DNA from: Pseudidiomarina donghaiensis
Lineage (GTDB): Bacteria > Pseudomonadota > Gammaproteobacteria > Enterobacterales > Alteromonadaceae
Reading direction: 5' to 3'
NCBI RefSeq assembly: GCF_900116895.1
Contig: NZ_FPCF01000002.1
Coordinates: forward strand, 124,001-188,000
DNA length: 64,000 nt
A model generated the notes under the pieces. That model was not told the origin of the DNA. It saw only the letters and a list, made by a program, of their open reading frames with translations, and ran no database searches. Of this stretch, positions 14,784 through 25,785 are shown one piece after another (position 1 is the stretch's first letter; every line of letters starts with the position of its first letter). Made by a program: the position numbers and the translations under genes.

Positions 14784-16763
14784 ATGCTGAAGTTAGTTCA
14801 AAGTTTGCAAATTGGCTTAATTACCTGGTTGGGGTTGGTAGGGGTTAATGCGGCCGCAAATGCGCCCGTAACTGCGCTCGCAACACAGCAACTAGACCCA
14901 CAACAGCAGCTTCGTGAGCGCTTTATAGCTACTGAGCAGCTGCTGCAAAGGCGTGAGCTTAAAGAATATAAGCTAATGCGGCCAACTGTTGATGGCTATA
15001 TATTGGCTGCTTATTTAGACGCCCAATACTGGCAACGTTACGCGAAGTTAAGTGATGCGCCACAGGTGCGCGCTTTTATTCGCGAGCACCAACAATCGCC
15101 GCTAGGTTGGCAAACGCGCCAGGCGTGGTTAGATAAGCTTATGGAAGAGCATCATTATGAAGCGTTTATGCATGACTACCAGCTGCCGGCAACGACAGCA
15201 CATCAATGTTTCTACTTGTATTCTCAATTGGCAACCGGTACGGGAGATACCACGCCAGTTCTGCAACAAGTTGATGCGATTTGGTTAACGGGCGAGTCGT
15301 TGCCGGATGCGTGTGACGCAGTTCTAGAAGCGTGGACAAATGCAGGGCGGCGAACCGACGCCATGGTGTGGCAACGTATTGCACTGGCTGCGGATGGCGG
15401 TAAACACACACTCATTCCTTACCTACAAAAAATGCTGCCGCAAGATATGCAACCGTTAGCTGAACACTTTCGCGCCGTGCGGCGAAATCCAAAGGCTGTC
15501 ACCAACAAAAGCAAGTTATCAGGGCAATACCCGCAGCAAGAGACCGAAATAGTTGCGTACGGTTTGCGGCGGCTTATTTGGCAGGAACCTGATATGGCGC
15601 TGGCGTTTATTGAATCTCTGCCAACGCACATTACGTTTACAGCGGACCAATATCGCGAAATACGGCAGACCTTTGCCACGGCACTTAGTCTAAAAGGGCA
15701 CGATCATGCAAGCCGTTGGTTGGCCCGAATTGAGCCCACAGAACATACCGACTCAACTTTACATTGGCAATTGGCCGAGTGGCTGCGCCGAGGGGCTTGG
15801 TCACAAATAGTTGGTTTGGTACCGCGCTTACCAGATAGTCAGCGCGAAACGGACCAATGGCAGTATTGGTTTGCACGGGCTTTGAATGAGCTTGGCCACA
15901 CTCATGTGGCACAACAAGTGTGGGCGCGAGTTGCGCAGCAGCGTAGCTATTATGGCTTTTTGGCCGCCGCCAAGTTGAATCAACCGCTAAGTTTAGCGCG
16001 CGAAGCGCTTGAAATGATGCCGGAAGATATCAGCGCAGTACGGCAATTGCCGGGGGTGCAGCGTGCCAAAGAGCTACGCCAACTTGATCGTCAATTAGAA
16101 GCACGGCGTGAGTGGAATGCACTGCTTGACCATACCACCGAGCATCAGCAACGCGCGTTAGCGATTATTGCTAGCGAATGGGAATGGCATGACCAAGCTA
16201 TTTACACACTCGGCCGCATTGGTGCATTTGATGCAATTAGTCAACGGTTTCCCGCTGCGTTTTTAGACGAACATTTGCGTTTTGCTAATGCCGCAAACAT
16301 AGACGTGAATTGGGCTTTGGCGGTATCGCGCCGGGAAAGTGCTTTTCGCAATGATGCGCGCTCGCATGCCGGTGCTTATGGGTTAATGCAGTTATTACCG
16401 AGCACAGCAAAGCTAATTGCTCGCAAAGACGTTACTCGCCTAGAGCTTTTTAACCCGAGTTATAACATCAGCTTAGGCACGCGCTACCTGTCGGACTTGC
16501 AGCGTCGTTTGGGTAATAACTGGCTATTAGCGACCGCCGCGTATAATGCAGGTATTTATCGGGTTTACGACTGGTTACCGGCGCAGCCGGTTGAAGCAGA
16601 CCGCTGGATAGAGATGATTCCCTACCATGAAACTCGCAACTACGTTAAGAATGTTTTGGCTTATCAGCAAATTTATCGTACCTTGCGAGACAACGACAGT
16701 TCGCCCGATGTGTTTAAACAGCTCGAACCAATGACAATTGGTGTTATTTCATCGCCCCCCTAG
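14784..16763 (+). CDS. slt: Soluble lytic murein transglycosylase
   Basis: Periplasmic enzyme that cleaves peptidoglycan glycan strands with formation of 1,6-anhydro-muramyl ends. A signal peptide covers about residues 1-25 (hydrophobic IGLITWLGLVGVNAAA). A long alpha-helical superhelix (about 40-480) precedes the C-terminal lysozyme-like SLT domain. The catalytic Glu518 is in SRRESAFRNDARS, followed by AGAYGLMQLLPSTAKLI and AAYNAGIYRVYDWL. At 659 aa it matches the Slt70 type. No Shine-Dalgarno sequence precedes the ATG. The start is supported by the signal peptide. Confidence 0.94.
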   Translation: MLKLVQSLQIGLITWLGLVGVNAAANAPVTALATQQLDPQQQLRERFIATEQLLQRRELKEYKLMRPTVDGYILAAYLDAQYWQRYAKLSDAPQVRAFIREHQQSPLGWQTRQAWLDKLMEEHHYEAFMHDYQLPATTAHQCFYLYSQLATGTGDTTPVLQQVDAIWLTGESLPDACDAVLEAWTNAGRRTDAMVWQRIALAADGGKHTLIPYLQKMLPQDMQPLAEHFRAVRRNPKAVTNKSKLSGQYPQQETEIVAYGLRRLIWQEPDMALAFIESLPTHITFTADQYREIRQTFATALSLKGHDHASRWLARIEPTEHTDSTLHWQLAEWLRRGAWSQIVGLVPRLPDSQRETDQWQYWFARALNELGHTHVAQQVWARVAQQRSYYGFLAAAKLNQPLSLAREALEMMPEDISAVRQLPGVQRAKELRQLDRQLEARREWNALLDHTTEHQQRALAIIASEWEWHDQAIYTLGRIGAFDAISQRFPAAFLDEHLRFANAANIDVNWALAVSRRESAFRNDARSHAGAYGLMQLLPSTAKLIARKDVTRLELFNPSYNISLGTRYLSDLQRRLGNNWLLATAAYNAGIYRVYDWLPAQPVEADRWIEMIPYHETRNYVKNVLAYQQIYRTLRDNDSSPDVFKQLEPMTIGVISSPP

Positions 16764-16779
16764 CTGTAGCGAGAGTAAA

Positions 16780-17400
16780 ATGGCCGGTTATTTTGTGCCC
16801 GTCAAGCACACCGTCAATGAAATAATTATAAAGAACAGCCGATTTATAGCATCGGCACAGGCCGCAGACAGTATGCAGGCGCATCAACAGCATGTGCTTC
16901 AGTGTCAGCATGAATGGCCCGGCGCTAGTCATTACTGCACGGCTGCAATTGTGGCCGCACCGAATAATAGTCAGGCCTATGCCATGAGCGACGATGGTGA
17001 ACCCTCGGGCACCGCAGGCAAGCCAATGTTTCATGTTTTGCAAAGCAGTGGATTGGGTGAAGTGTCGGTTGTGGTAACACGCTATTTTGGTGGGGTAAAG
17101 CTTGGCACTGGTGGTTTACAACGTGCTTATAGCCAAGCTGTAGCTGAAGTGCTTAAGCTCTTGCCAACACAAGAAAAAATATTACGCAAACTGGCGCATA
17201 TCAACTACGATTACGCTGACCAGAACACCATTGAACATTTTATTAAGCGCTATGATAGTAAAATACTTGAACAAGATTTTACTGAGCAAGTCTCAATGCG
17301 CTTGGCCGTAGTTGCAGAGTCTGCACTTAGTCTGCAAAATGACTTAAAAAATGCTACGCAAGGGCGCGTAGCTCTAACCATCATAAACGGGGAAAACTAG
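16780..17400 (+). CDS. yigZ: YigZ/IMPACT-family protein
   Basis: Member of the UPF0029/IMPACT family; in E. coli the role is not settled, and eukaryotic IMPACT regulates the kinase Gcn2. The conserved N-terminal block contains DDGEPSGTAGKPMFHVL and VVVTRYFGGVKLGTGGL (about 70-115), followed by a ferredoxin-like C-terminal domain. I chose the ATG at 16780, after GAGAG. A longer frame begins at 16738 inside slt with sequence unlike the family. It is 206 aa and its stop overlaps the trkH GTG by 1 nt. Confidence 0.9.
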   Translation: MAGYFVPVKHTVNEIIIKNSRFIASAQAADSMQAHQQHVLQCQHEWPGASHYCTAAIVAAPNNSQAYAMSDDGEPSGTAGKPMFHVLQSSGLGEVSVVVTRYFGGVKLGTGGLQRAYSQAVAEVLKLLPTQEKILRKLAHINYDYADQNTIEHFIKRYDSKILEQDFTEQVSMRLAVVAESALSLQNDLKNATQGRVALTIINGEN

Positions 17401-18851
17401 TGCGCTTTCGCGGCATCCTTCGCATACTCGGGCTATTAATTTGTTTGTTTAGCGCCACATTAATACCGCCTGGTATTGTCGCGTTAATCTACGAAGACGG
17501 CGGTGGCGTCGCATTTTTGCTGTCGTTTATTGTCAGTATTGTTGTCGGGTTTATCGTGTGGTACCCCAATCGTAACGAGCGCTCTGACTTAAAAGTTCGC
17601 GATGGCTTTTTGCTCACCGTATTGTTTTGGACGGTATTGGGTTCGGTGGGTATTTTGCCGCTGTGGTTTACCGCCGAGGTGCCGCTATCGATAACCGACG
17701 CAGCGTTTGAGTCTTTTTCCGGTTTAACGACAACCGGTGCCACAATACTTACCGGTATTGAGCATTTGCCACATAGTATTTTGTTCTACCGCCAACAGCT
17801 GCAATGGCTAGGTGGTATGGGTATTATCGTGTTGGCTGTGGCTATTCTACCTATGCTGGGCATTGGCGGTATGCAATTATATCGTGCAGAAATTCCGGGG
17901 CCATTGAAAGACGCCAAAATGACCCCGCGCATCGCCGATACAGCGAAACACCTTTGGTATATCTACGTGGCGTTGACCCTAGTATGCGCGGTGGCCTATA
18001 AGCTGGCTGGCATGGGTTGGTTTGATGCTATTGGGCATGCGTTTTCAACGATTGCGGTGGGTGGTTTTAGTACCTACGACGCTAGCATGGGGTATTTTGA
18101 TAGCAGCACTATTAATACTATTTGCGTGGTGTTTTTGATCTTATCCTCGATGAATTTCGCGGTGCATTATGCAGCCATTACAGGGCGTTCTTTATGGGGC
18201 TACTTTAAAGACCCAGAAGTAAGAGGCTTTGTGTTTATTCAAGCGGTACTCATCATTATTGTATTCATGACGGTACTGGTTCATAAGGTTTTTGATAATA
18301 CTGAGTTAGCCTTCAATCAAGCCATGTTCCAAGCTGTATCCATTAGCACCACGGCTGGATTCGCCACGACAGACTTCTCGTCTTGGCCATTGTTCTTGCC
18401 AATACTACTTATTTTCGCCAGCTTCATTGGAGGTTGTGCGAGCTCGACCGCCGGCGGTTTGAAAGTGGTGCGGGTGCTACTCCTATTTCGTCAAGGAGTG
18501 CGCGAGTTAAACCGTTTGGTTCACCCCCAAGGTATGTACTCGGTGAAGTTAGGAAAGCGAATAGTGCCGCCGCGAGTTGTTGAAGCTGTGTGGGGGTTTT
18601 TCGCTGCTTACGCCTTGGTGTTTGTGGTCATTATGCTGGGCCTGTTAGCAACTGGTCTTGACGACATTACGGCGTTTTCGGCAACTGCTGCATGTTTAAA
18701 CAACTTAGGGCCAGGGCTGGGGGAGGTGGCAGCCAATTATGCCGGTATTCCAGATGCTGCAAAATGGCTATTAGTTGTCGCCATGCTGTTTGGCCGACTG
18801 GAAGTGTTCACTATTTTAGTGCTGCTTACGCCGACCTTCTGGCGCAGTTAG
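17400..18851 (+). CDS. trkH: Trk potassium uptake protein TrkH
   Basis: Inner-membrane K+ channel subunit of the Trk system, gated by TrkA. It has about ten transmembrane segments arranged in four pore repeats. The filter regions are GLTTTGATI, IAVGGFST, ISTTAGFATTDF and LNNLGPGLGEV. The 483-aa length matches TrkH. The GTG start overlaps the yigZ stop (TAGTG), so the two are translationally coupled, the same yigZ-trkH pairing as in E. coli. trkA is convergent just downstream. Confidence 0.96.
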   Translation: MRFRGILRILGLLICLFSATLIPPGIVALIYEDGGGVAFLLSFIVSIVVGFIVWYPNRNERSDLKVRDGFLLTVLFWTVLGSVGILPLWFTAEVPLSITDAAFESFSGLTTTGATILTGIEHLPHSILFYRQQLQWLGGMGIIVLAVAILPMLGIGGMQLYRAEIPGPLKDAKMTPRIADTAKHLWYIYVALTLVCAVAYKLAGMGWFDAIGHAFSTIAVGGFSTYDASMGYFDSSTINTICVVFLILSSMNFAVHYAAITGRSLWGYFKDPEVRGFVFIQAVLIIIVFMTVLVHKVFDNTELAFNQAMFQAVSISTTAGFATTDFSSWPLFLPILLIFASFIGGCASSTAGGLKVVRVLLLFRQGVRELNRLVHPQGMYSVKLGKRIVPPRVVEAVWGFFAAYALVFVVIMLGLLATGLDDITAFSATAACLNNLGPGLGEVAANYAGIPDAAKWLLVVAMLFGRLEVFTILVLLTPTFWRS

Positions 18852-18869
18852 AAGAGAGCTTCAACGCCA

Positions 18870-18898
18870 CCAAGCGCCTAGAAGAACAGGGCGCTTGG
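18870..18898. terminator. Hairpin between convergent trkH and trkA
   Basis: CCAAGCGCC pairs with GGCGCTTGG across an 11-nt loop. The hairpin covers the 3' end of trkA and lies 18 bp after trkH. There is no T run on either side, so it is probably a 3'-end stabiliser or a weak terminator. Confidence 0.45.
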
Positions 18899-20254
18899 TT
18901 GGAATAAACGTTCCACCTCACGAATATATTTCTTGTCTACTAAGAATAAAATCACGTGGTCATCGGCTTGTAAAACGGTGTCATCGTGGGCAATCAATAC
19001 TTCGTTTCCGCGCACAATCGCACCGATAGTAGTGCCCGGCGGTAATTTAATTTCGTCAATGGTTTTACCAATCACTTTAGACGTTTTTTCATCACCGTGG
19101 GCAATGGCTTCAATAGCCTCTGCAGCGCCCTTGCGAAGTGAGTAAGCGTTTACTATATCGCCTTTTCGAATCAACGACAGCAAAGCCGAAACGGTGGCGC
19201 GCTGAGGCGACACCGCAATATCAATGACGTTATCTTGCACTAAATCTACATAGGCTTGACGTTGTATAAGTACCATGGTTTTCTTGGCGCCAAGACGTTT
19301 AGCCAGCATCGATGACATTATATTAGCTTCATCGTCGTTGGTTACCGCGATGAATACGTCCATATCCTCGATATGCTCTTCGGTGAGCAAGCGTTCGTCG
19401 GAAGCATCGCCCTGCAAAATAGTGGTGTTTTGCAGTTGCTCATTGAGCATTTCGGCACGATCACGATCGCGTTCAATAAGCTTAACGCGATGATTTTCTT
19501 CCAGTAACGCTGCAAGCCCGGCACCAATATTGCCACCACCAGCAATCATAATACGGCGATATTGGTTTTCCAGCTTCTGCATTTCTTCCATGACTATGCG
19601 CACATAGCGTGTGTCGGCAATAAAAAATATTTCATCACCAGCTTCAATGATGGTGGTGCCCATGGGTTTTATGGCTTGGCCTTGGCGAAATATGGCGGCC
19701 ACGCGAGTTTCCACGTTAGGCATGTGGCTTTTCAAGGTTGAAATAGCATGGCCAACAAGTTTGCCACCGTAGTATGCGCGTACCGCAACAAGGCTAGCTC
19801 TGCCGCCAGCAAATTCCATCACTTGCAGTGCGCCAGGGTAATCAACAAGTCGTTTTATGTATTGCGTTACTTGTTGTTCTGGTGAGATTAAATGGTCAAC
19901 AGGAATGTCGTCTTTATGAAAAAGCTTTTCTTTGTAGTCGCTATATTCTTGTGAGCGAATGCGAGCAATACGTTTCGGTGTGCGGTACAGTGTATACGCA
20001 ATTTGACAAGCGAGCATGTTGGTTTCGTCGCTTGGTGTTACTGCAATCAACATGTCGGCGTCTTCACATCCGGCTTGGCGCAGCACCCGTGGGTGTGAAG
20101 CTACCCCTTCAATGGTGCGAATATCGTGTAATTCAGATAGCGCCTCTAGACGGGCTTTGCTGGTGTCTACTACGGTAATATCATTATCTTCACCGACCAG
20201 GTTTTCAGCTAAAGTGCCGCCAACTTGTCCACCACCTAGAATCACAATTTTCAT
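18878..20254 (-). CDS. trkA: Trk system potassium uptake protein TrkA
   Basis: Cytoplasmic NAD(H)/nucleotide-binding regulator that gates TrkH. It has two tandem RCK_N-RCK_C units. Rossmann motifs are [15 protein letters not shown] at the N-terminus and [15 protein letters not shown] near residue 235. The 458-aa length is standard. The ATG overlaps the rsmB stop (ATGA), making it the last gene of a def-fmt-rsmB-trkA operon. Confidence 0.97.
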   Translation of the reverse strand: MKIVILGGGQVGGTLAENLVGEDNDITVVDTSKARLEALSELHDIRTIEGVASHPRVLRQAGCEDADMLIAVTPSDETNMLACQIAYTLYRTPKRIARIRSQEYSDYKEKLFHKDDIPVDHLISPEQQVTQYIKRLVDYPGALQVMEFAGGRASLVAVRAYYGGKLVGHAISTLKSHMPNVETRVAAIFRQGQAIKPMGTTIIEAGDEIFFIADTRYVRIVMEEMQKLENQYRRIMIAGGGNIGAGLAALLEENHRVKLIERDRDRAEMLNEQLQNTTILQGDASDERLLTEEHIEDMDVFIAVTNDDEANIMSSMLAKRLGAKKTMVLIQRQAYVDLVQDNVIDIAVSPQRATVSALLSLIRKGDIVNAYSLRKGAAEAIEAIAHGDEKTSKVIGKTIDEIKLPPGTTIGAIVRGNEVLIAHDDTVLQADDHVILFLVDKKYIREVERLFQPSALFF

Positions 20255-21567
20255 GTGCGCTTTTCCAGTTTTGCGAAATAAAAACCATCCCCGTTATGTT
20301 CATTTCCGGGTAACCATTGCCACTCTACGCTGCCTTGAGGGCCTGTTGCAACCGCTATAGCGTCGCCATGGCGTTGCTTAAACGCTTCAATCTGCTGGCT
20401 ATTTTCTTCAGGCAGTATAGAACAAGTCGCGTAAACTAGAGTGCCGCCGGGCTTTAGTGTTGGCCATAAGGCGTCAAGAATTCGTGCCTGCAATTCTGCA
20501 AGTTCACGAATATCGTCGTTACGGCGCAACCATTTTATGTCGGGATGGCGCCGAATGACGCCCGTTGCCGAGCACGGGGCATCCAATAAAATACGGTCAA
20601 ATAATATTTCATCCCACCAGTCATTTGGTGTTGTCGCATCGGCGGTTTTCACCTGGGCGTTTAGCCGCAAACGCGCCAAGTTTTCGTGCACACGCTCTAG
20701 GCGTTTGGCATCCGCATCTATCGCTAAAACATTGGCGCTGGGTTGCTGTTCTAGAATGTGGGCCGTTTTGCCGCCAGGTGCGGCGCAGCAGTCAAGAATG
20801 TTCTCTTTTTCTTGTGCGTCAACTAACCACGCCGCGTGTTGTGCGGCAATATCTTGTACCGACACCCAACCATCGCTGAAATACGGCAAGGTGTAGACAT
20901 CTACGGGCTCAGCAAGACAAATCGCTGTGGCCAGTGGCGCGTCTTCAATGACTGCAATATCAGCAGCTTTAAGCAGCTGTATATAGTCAGAACGACTGGT
21001 CTTTTGGGCGTTAATTCGCAGCCACATAGGCGCCTGCTCATTATTGGCAGTAAAAATACGTGCCGCTTGGTTCGGGTATGCTTTTTCAATGCGCTCTGCC
21101 AGCCAGCGCGGATGGCCATGGGCCAGGGCTGGTTTCTGCTCTAACTGTTTCAGTAGTTGTGGCAATTGGCGTTGAATAGTACGCAGCACGCCGTTGACTA
21201 AACCTTTCTGTTTGGCGCGTTTGAGCACTAATGCTGCGTCCACCGTTGCCGATACCGCCGCGTGTTCAGCAGAGCCCATGTAGGCCAGCTGATAAGCACC
21301 GACCAAGAGCAGAGAGTGCAACGGCTTTAATTCGCCTTTTAGTGGCTTTGCTAATTGCGAACCCACCATGAAATTCAGTTGTGGCAGGTAACGCAGGACG
21401 CCGTAAGCGAGTGCCTGCGCCATACCGCGGTCACGCGCCGTTAGTTGGCTACTTAGCGCTGGCAGGGCTTGGCTTAATGAGCGACCTTGTTCAACCACTT
21501 GAAAGATAGCTTGGGCGGCAACAGCTCTGCTTGCGGCCCCTGGGCGAAGCGATTGTTGACTCATCAT
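20251..21567 (-). CDS. rsmB: 16S rRNA (cytosine-967-C5) methyltransferase RsmB
   Basis: Methylates C967 of 16S rRNA with S-adenosylmethionine. The N-terminal NusB-like domain (about 1-140; [20 protein letters not shown]) is followed by a Rossmann methyltransferase domain. The two catalytic cysteines are in [18 protein letters not shown] and [14 protein letters not shown]-binding [15 protein letters not shown] is at about 250. I chose the ATG at 21567, which overlaps the fmt stop; a longer TTG reading frame to 21615 lies inside fmt. Length 438 aa. Confidence 0.95.
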   Translation of the reverse strand: MMSQQSLRPGAASRAVAAQAIFQVVEQGRSLSQALPALSSQLTARDRGMAQALAYGVLRYLPQLNFMVGSQLAKPLKGELKPLHSLLLVGAYQLAYMGSAEHAAVSATVDAALVLKRAKQKGLVNGVLRTIQRQLPQLLKQLEQKPALAHGHPRWLAERIEKAYPNQAARIFTANNEQAPMWLRINAQKTSRSDYIQLLKAADIAVIEDAPLATAICLAEPVDVYTLPYFSDGWVSVQDIAAQHAAWLVDAQEKENILDCCAAPGGKTAHILEQQPSANVLAIDADAKRLERVHENLARLRLNAQVKTADATTPNDWWDEILFDRILLDAPCSATGVIRRHPDIKWLRRNDDIRELAELQARILDALWPTLKPGGTLVYATCSILPEENSQQIEAFKQRHGDAIAVATGPQGSVEWQWLPGNEHNGDGFYFAKLEKRT

Positions 21568-22532
21568 GCTGTCTCTGCGGCTGGGCTTGCCAACACGCTG
21601 CCTGGGCGTAGCCAATCGGCGCGGCCATTCAGGAAGTCGGCCGCAGCCATGGGCTTTTTGCCTGGTGGTTGTAACTGTAACAGGCGCAACGCATGTTGTG
21701 CTGTTTGTACCACAATGCCGCTTTTATCTGCCTGAATAATGGTGCCAGCTTGGTATTGGCCACCCGGCACGACATCAGCCTGCCATATTTTCACGACATC
21801 GCCGGCTGCTGTTTTTAGCCAGCAAATAGGCCACGGATTAAAGGCACGAACCCAGCGCTCGAGCACCTCAGCAGACTGATTCCAGTCTAGCTGGGCTTCT
21901 TCTTTGCTAAGTTTTTTCGCATAGGTGGCAAGGGTATTGTCTTGCACGACAGCTTTGGCTTGATAGTTTTCTATATCAGAAAGCGTTGCGACTAAAGCTT
22001 GTGGCCCTAGCGCGGCGAGCTTGGTGTAAAGCGATGCAGACGTATCTGTTGCTTCTATAGCCAACCGAGCTTCTTTTAGTACGGGCCCTGTATCTAGGCC
22101 AGCTTCCATTTGCATCACGGCAACACCGGTTTCGCTATCACCAGCCCAAAGCGCGCGTTGAATGGGCGCGGCACCACGCCAGCGCGGCAATAAAGACCCG
22201 TGAACATTAATGCAGCCTAAACGAGGAATATCTAACACGGCTTGCGGCAGTAATAAGCCATAGGCCACCACAACCATCACGTCGACCGCGAAGTCAGCTA
22301 GCTGCGCCTTGGCCTCGTCACTTTTAAAGTTGACGGGTTGCATCACTGGCAAACTGTGGTTTTCGGCTAATAATTTAACAGGGCTAGCTTGCAGTTTTTT
22401 GCCGCGGCCGGCAGGACGATCGGGTTGCGTGTACACGGCAACAACGTCGAACGCTGAGTTGTTCAACAGGGCTTGCAAGTGATTAGCCGCAAACTCGGGC
22501 GTGCCGGCAAAAACAACGCGTAACTTATTCAT
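21564..22532 (-). CDS. fmt: Methionyl-tRNA formyltransferase
   Basis: Formylates initiator Met-tRNA using 10-formyltetrahydrofolate. The N-terminal catalytic domain shows [13 protein letters not shown], the [20 protein letters not shown] loop with the catalytic Asn and His, and [11 protein letters not shown] with the catalytic Asp. The C-terminal OB-like domain binds tRNA. Length 322 aa. It is 19 bp downstream of def, and its TGA overlaps the rsmB ATG by 4 nt. Confidence 0.97.
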   Translation of the reverse strand: MNKLRVVFAGTPEFAANHLQALLNNSAFDVVAVYTQPDRPAGRGKKLQASPVKLLAENHSLPVMQPVNFKSDEAKAQLADFAVDVMVVVAYGLLLPQAVLDIPRLGCINVHGSLLPRWRGAAPIQRALWAGDSETGVAVMQMEAGLDTGPVLKEARLAIEATDTSASLYTKLAALGPQALVATLSDIENYQAKAVVQDNTLATYAKKLSKEEAQLDWNQSAEVLERWVRAFNPWPICWLKTAAGDVVKIWQADVVPGGQYQAGTIIQADKSGIVVQTAQHALRLLQLQPPGKKPMAAADFLNGRADWLRPGSVLASPAAETA

Positions 22533-22551
22533 GCTAATTGTTGGCTATCCT

Positions 22552-23055
22552 TTAAGCTTGAAGGCGCGCTTCTTTTTCGAGTTTTTTACGAATGCGATCA
22601 CGTTTAAGCGGCGACAAGTAGTCGACGAAAAGTTTACCATTGAGGTGATCAATTTCGTGCTGAATACAGATGGCGAGCAAGCCTTCAGCGGTTAAGCTAA
22701 ACGACTCACCATGGCGATCAAGGGCTTGCACAGTGACTTTACCGGCGCGTTCTACTTTTGCGTAAACGCCCGGAAACGACAAGCAGCCCTCTTCATTGGT
22801 GAAATGGCCTTCTTGTGCTGTAATCTCTGGGTTAATAAACACTAGTGGCTCGTTCTGATCTTCGCTGCAGTCAGCAATGAACAGACGCTTGTGAATATCG
22901 ACCTGAGTGGCCGCCAAGCCAACGCCATTGGAGTCGTACATGGTTTCGAACATATTATCGATGTCGGCACGCAGGGCATCGTCAACCGTATTAATTGGTT
23001 GTGCGACCGTGCGTAATCGTTCGTCGGGATATTTTAAAATTGTTAATTTACTCAT
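22552..23055 (-). CDS. def: Peptide deformylase
   Basis: Removes the N-formyl group from nascent proteins. All three metal-site motifs are present: [18 protein letters not shown] and QHEIDHLNG, which supply Cys and two His for the metal plus the catalytic Glu. Length 167 aa. It is the first gene of def-fmt-rsmB-trkA and is divergent from the LysM gene across 81 bp that should hold both promoters. Confidence 0.98.
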   Translation of the reverse strand: MSKLTILKYPDERLRTVAQPINTVDDALRADIDNMFETMYDSNGVGLAATQVDIHKRLFIADCSEDQNEPLVFINPEITAQEGHFTNEEGCLSFPGVYAKVERAGKVTVQALDRHGESFSLTAEGLLAICIQHEIDHLNGKLFVDYLSPLKRDRIRKKLEKEARLQA

Positions 23056-23136
23056 AACCTTTCATTCGCTAGTTTCATCTTGCGTGATTTTAACGTAATT
23101 TGAGGATGAACACACGGTTTTACAACGGAGCACGAC

Positions 23137-24222
23137 ATGACTAAATGGCAACTACCGGCGATTGCATTAATCGGTTTTCTGCTGGTTTCACCTCTGCATG
23201 TTGTTATGGCGCAGTCTGAAACACAACAAACCAAAGGCGATATTCTGCAACTTCGTGAAGGCGCACCCCAAGAATATGTGGTGAAAAAAGGCGACACGCT
23301 GTGGGGTATCTCAGAATTATACCTCAATGACCCTTGGTACTGGCCTGAGCTGTGGCGAATTAATGAAGGCGTTGCGAATCCACATTTAATTTACCCAGGA
23401 GACCGTTTATTGCTAGTTTGGGTAGATGGCAAGCCGCAGCTGACACGTAAAGCACACAAAACTTTGTTGCCTGAAGGGCAAGTGAAGAGCAAAGACAACC
23501 CAATTCCGACCTTCTCGCGCGATATGTTAGCGCCATTGTTAACCGAACATCGCGTAATCACCGCTGAAGCGTTAAAAAATACACCACAAATTTTGGGTGA
23601 CAACCGCGGTGCCCCGCGGGTGAACGGTATGTTGCCGGTATTTATTAAAGGCGATGTGGAAAAGACCACCTATAGCGCTTTTACGCCGGTTGAGCCCATT
23701 GACGGTGGTGAATTGCTTCGTTACGTCGGCGATGTCACGGTGACGTACAATGCTGGCGAGCTTGCAGAAGGTGAGCTCAGTCGAATACAACGAGAAATTC
23801 GTCGCGGAGACTACTTGTTAACTTCACAGCCGTTAAATATTCCAGACGTGATTGTGCCTGAATCAGGTGGCCAGCTTGACGGTCAGATTATTGCCTCATT
23901 GAATAATCGCAAAGAACAGGGGCCATATGACGTGGTGGTGCTTAATCGTGGGCGTCAACACGGCGTTGAAGTTGGTCAGATGTATCAAGCTATACGCCCA
24001 GGTTCAACGCTATTTGTTGATGGCGAAGAAATAACCTTAGTGAACTACTACAAGCCGGCAGACCATATCTCACGGTTGTGGCGCAACACGTTGCAGCTAC
24101 CTGTGTCTGCAACATCGCAAATGCTTGTGCTTGAGGTTCAGGAACAAACCAGCTTTGCCATTGTGGTTCGCTCACGCGAATGGATGAGCATTGGTGATTA
24201 CTTTATTCCACTCAAACTCTAA
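23137..24222 (+). CDS. LysM-domain peptidoglycan-binding protein
   Basis: Exported protein with a signal peptide (about 1-25, IALIGFLLVSPLHVVMAQ). One N-terminal LysM domain follows at about 45-95 (YVVKKGDTLWGISELYLND, then NPHLIYPGDRLLLVW). The remaining 260 residues have no catalytic motif I recognise. LysM binds the glycan of peptidoglycan. The same gene sits between def and dprA in Shewanella and Vibrio, from memory. Its specific role is unknown. GGAG lies 10 bp before the ATG. Confidence 0.88.
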   Translation: MTKWQLPAIALIGFLLVSPLHVVMAQSETQQTKGDILQLREGAPQEYVVKKGDTLWGISELYLNDPWYWPELWRINEGVANPHLIYPGDRLLLVWVDGKPQLTRKAHKTLLPEGQVKSKDNPIPTFSRDMLAPLLTEHRVITAEALKNTPQILGDNRGAPRVNGMLPVFIKGDVEKTTYSAFTPVEPIDGGELLRYVGDVTVTYNAGELAEGELSRIQREIRRGDYLLTSQPLNIPDVIVPESGGQLDGQIIASLNNRKEQGPYDVVVLNRGRQHGVEVGQMYQAIRPGSTLFVDGEEITLVNYYKPADHISRLWRNTLQLPVSATSQMLVLEVQEQTSFAIVVRSREWMSIGDYFIPLKL

Positions 24223-24253
24223 TTTTTCATAACTCACAAGAGAGGTTATCGGC

Positions 24254-25309
24254 ATGGAAGCTGAAACCGCGAAGGCGCTACTCGCTATGGCGAGTGCGCC
24301 GAGCACCCATCGCAAATATTTACGCAGCCTAAGCTCCATTGAGCAAATTTTTATTCGAGCACCGTTGCCGGAAGTAAACATTGCGCCGGCCTACGTTGAA
24401 CGGCTACAGCGCTGGGCTACGCAACCCAATTGCCATGTTATTCACTTACGTGACGAACGCTACCCAGAGCCGTTAAAACATATCAGTGACCCACCGTTGG
24501 TGCTATTCGCGCATGGCGATCTTCGCTGTTTGCAGGCCCGTATGGTCGCGATTATTGGCAGCCGCAATGCCTCGCCGGTGGGGCAACACACCGCCAATTA
24601 CTTCGCTCGCGGGCTGGCGCGTTCAGGGCTTGTGGTGAGTAGCGGCTTGGCCAAAGGCATTGACGCCGAGGCGCATCGGGCAGCGTTGGCAGAGGGGAAA
24701 ACATTAGCCGTATTGGGCACTGGGCCGGATATTTATTACCCAGCACATAATCGGCAATTGCAGCAGCAAATTATGCAAAGTGGTTTGGTGATTACCGAGT
24801 TTGCGCCGGGTATGCCACCAAAGAAAGATCATTTTCCCCGTCGTAACCGTATTCTTAGCGGCTTAGCCGAACTGGTGGTTGTTATTGAAGCCAAGTATCA
24901 AAGCGGAACCTTAGTCACTGCAGCCTTGGCGCGAGAACAACAAAAAACGGTGATGGCAGTGCCTGGCTCGATATGGAACGTGGCGCATAGTGGCTGCCAT
25001 AAGTTGCTTAAAGAGGGCGCCGCACTGGCCACGACCGTAGACGATATACTGCAAGAATTGAATTTGCCGCCGCTGCACCCATCTTTAACAGAGGCAAATG
25101 GCGCCCAAAGGGTGCAAATAAATAGCTCGCGAAGCTTGGCAAACCGTAAATTGTTGGCTAATGTGGGTTTAGAGGTTACTTCAATAGACACTATTGTGGC
25201 ACGCAGCGGACTACCGGTTGCTACCGTCACTGAACAGTTGGTGTTACTTGAGTTAGAAGGGCATGTAACCTCGGTTACAGGTGGTTATATAAAAATGGGG
25301 AGGCGCTAA
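24254..25309 (+). CDS. dprA: DNA-processing protein DprA
   Basis: Binds incoming single-stranded DNA and loads RecA during natural transformation; present also in non-competent species. The Rossmann-like core has [19 protein letters not shown] and [18 protein letters not shown] (about 95-140), then [22 protein letters not shown]-terminal winged-helix-like domain covers about 300-351. Length 351 aa. smg begins 2 bp after the stop, so the genes form an operon. Confidence 0.96.
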   Translation: MEAETAKALLAMASAPSTHRKYLRSLSSIEQIFIRAPLPEVNIAPAYVERLQRWATQPNCHVIHLRDERYPEPLKHISDPPLVLFAHGDLRCLQARMVAIIGSRNASPVGQHTANYFARGLARSGLVVSSGLAKGIDAEAHRAALAEGKTLAVLGTGPDIYYPAHNRQLQQQIMQSGLVITEFAPGMPPKKDHFPRRNRILSGLAELVVVIEAKYQSGTLVTAALAREQQKTVMAVPGSIWNVAHSGCHKLLKEGAALATTVDDILQELNLPPLHPSLTEANGAQRVQINSSRSLANRKLLANVGLEVTSIDTIVARSGLPVATVTEQLVLLELEGHVTSVTGGYIKMGRR

Positions 25310-25311
25310 CG

Positions 25312-25785
25312 ATGTTTGATATCCTCATGTACTTGTTCGAAAACTTTATTCATTCGGACATGGAGGTTGTGGTAAACCATGACGAGCTTACCGATGAACT
25401 GACGCGTGCAGGCTTTCACCGTCAGGAAATTCACAAAGCTTTAGCATGGCTAGAGCGCTTGGCTGACTTGCAAGATAGCCAAACGTTGCCATACGTGAAT
25501 AAGTCGCCGAACAGCAGTACACGGGTCTTTACGGCCGAAGAAGTTGCACGTCTGGATTGTGCCAGTCGTGGGTTCTTAATGTACCTTGAAAACCTTGGTG
25601 TGCTAGACTTCGCCACACGAGAAATGGTAATTGACCGTGTTATGGAGCTAGACACTCAGCAGTTTACGCTGGACGATTTGAAATGGGTGGTGCTCATGGT
25701 GCTATTTAACGTACCAGGGCACGAAGACGCCTATGATCAAATGGAAGGCTTGCTGTTTGAAGAACCCGAGGGTTTATTGCATTAA
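25312..25785 (+). CDS. smg: Smg family protein (DUF494)
   Basis: A 157-aa acidic protein of the Smg/DUF494 family, starting [19 protein letters not shown], which is highly conserved. The function is unknown; the gene is nearly always next to dprA in gammaproteobacteria, as here. The next gene starts immediately after its TAA. Confidence 0.95.
   Translation: MFDILMYLFENFIHSDMEVVVNHDELTDELTRAGFHRQEIHKALAWLERLADLQDSQTLPYVNKSPNSSTRVFTAEEVARLDCASRGFLMYLENLGVLDFATREMVIDRVMELDTQQFTLDDLKWVVLMVLFNVPGHEDAYDQMEGLLFEEPEGLLH

Noticed and set aside
16738-16780. Longer yigZ starting inside slt
   Set aside because: The added N-terminus is Pro/Ser/Cys-rich and unlike the family; the ATG at 16780 follows a purine-rich site.
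20565-21144. Plus-strand frames of 100-150 aa opposite rsmB
   Set aside because: They overlap the methyltransferase domain of rsmB completely and show no domain of their own.
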